From: Acidithiobacillus ferruginosus
GTDB lineage: Bacteria; Pseudomonadota; Gammaproteobacteria; Acidithiobacillales; Acidithiobacillaceae
Assembly (NCBI RefSeq): GCF_018854495.1
Contig: NZ_JABBDR010000039.1
Location: 1 to 22,909 of the forward strand
Reading direction: 5' to 3'
DNA: 22,909 bases
The first letter of the stretch is position 1; every line of letters starts with the position of its first letter. The translations under genes were made by a program, and so were the position numbers. The notes beneath the pieces were generated by a model. The model searched no databases and was not told the origin of the DNA. It saw only the letters and a program-made list of their open reading frames with translations. Below, piece by piece: positions 22,608 through 22,909 of the stretch.

Positions 22608-22909
22608 TCGAGGGTATACAGGAAGCTGCGCAAATCCAGCAGTTCGTCTTCACAAAGGGTGTGGCCCATGGGGTAACGGTGCGCACTGACCGCATAGCCC
22701 GACGCGATCAGTAGCTGCCGGGCGGTCTCCATATAGGAAATGGGCAGGACGCCATCCTGCTGCCCGTGCGCCCAGAATACCGGCGGCGACACGGGCGTCG
22801 CCGTCGGCAGGCGGGCACGCAACGGCAGGTAGGCGCTGAGGGCCAGCACCGCGCGGGCCGCATAGCCTGCATGTAGCGCGGTGTAGAGCGACATGGCGCC
22901 CCCCTGGGA
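22604..22909 (-). CDS. Serine carboxylesterase/phospholipase family hydrolase, N-terminus beyond window edge
   Basis: The C-terminal portion of an alpha/beta hydrolase of the carboxylesterase/lysophospholipase group (YpfH/EstB-like). The open frame runs off the right edge. The last bases give SQGGAMSLYTALH, which is the end of the GFSQGG nucleophile elbow, followed by ALSAYLPL. Next come FWAHGQQDGVLP, carrying the catalytic Asp, and RYPMGHTLC, carrying the catalytic His. Thus all three catalytic residues fall in the visible part. An internal ATG (22894) is not the start. The stop overlaps that of the convergent flavin enzyme (TTAA). Confidence 0.9.
   Translation of the reverse strand, partial: SQGGAMSLYTALHAGYAARAVLALSAYLPLRARLPTATPVSPPVFWAHGQQDGVLPISYMETARQLLIASGYAVSAHRYPMGHTLCEDELLDLRSFLYTLD

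Noticed and set aside
1..22909. CRISPR array, tRNA or rRNA genes
   Set aside because: No regularly spaced repeats and no cloverleaf-like or rRNA-like segments were seen on reading both strands of the intergenic regions; no computational scan was available.

Overview
The window looks like a chromosomal segment of a GC-moderate proteobacterium. YajQ, SohB, OpgG/OpgH and the fimT-pilV-pilW-pilX-pilY1-pilE order are typical of beta/gammaproteobacteria. The overall style resembles acidophilic sulfur/iron oxidisers such as Acidithiobacillus, but that is an impression and not something the sequence proves.

Layout. (1) 1-2414, minus strand: a tightly packed unit reading moaD, moaE, yajQ, a small roadblock/LC7 protein, then gcvT, which runs off the left edge. 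(2) 2443-2515: a short divergent promoter region. The plus-strand gene, sohB (inner-membrane S49 protease), appears to have its predicted transcription start at the ATG itself. (3) 3632-12018, plus strand: a type IV pilus operon of pilC (inner-membrane platform) followed by minor pilins fimT, pilV, pilW and pilX, the large tip adhesin/assembly factor pilY1, and a pilE-like pilin. Most junctions overlap or are separated by a few bases. (4) 12019-14659: an accessory patch with two toxin-antitoxin modules facing each other (MazEF/PemIK on plus, a Doc-type Fic toxin with a non-Phd-looking partner on minus). They sit among remnants of an ISL3-like and an IS5-like transposase and unrecognised coding fragments. 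Both modules have a clear palindrome at the expected operator position. (5) 14660-15497, minus: a DUF423 membrane protein and an overlapping gene of unknown function. (6) 15624-16640, plus: an NDUFA9-like atypical SDR. (7) 16659-20784, minus: opgG, an unrecognised 167-residue gene and opgH. These are translationally coupled and are expected to make periplasmic osmoregulated glucans. (8) 21189-22607, plus: a flavin disulfide oxidoreductase of the lipoamide dehydrogenase/glutathione reductase family. (9) 22604-22909, minus: the C-terminal part of a serine esterase/carboxylesterase that runs off the right edge.

How the genes fit together. The pilus block would supply the assembly platform, the tip complex and a pilin. 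It lacks the motor ATPases (pilB, pilT), the prepilin peptidase (pilD) and the secretin (pilMNOPQ), which must lie elsewhere. The most interesting items are the unknown gene locked between opgG and opgH, the Doc toxin with an atypical antitoxin, the roadblock protein in a metabolic operon, and the compositionally split pilY1. I did not find a clearly new multi-gene defence or biosynthetic system.
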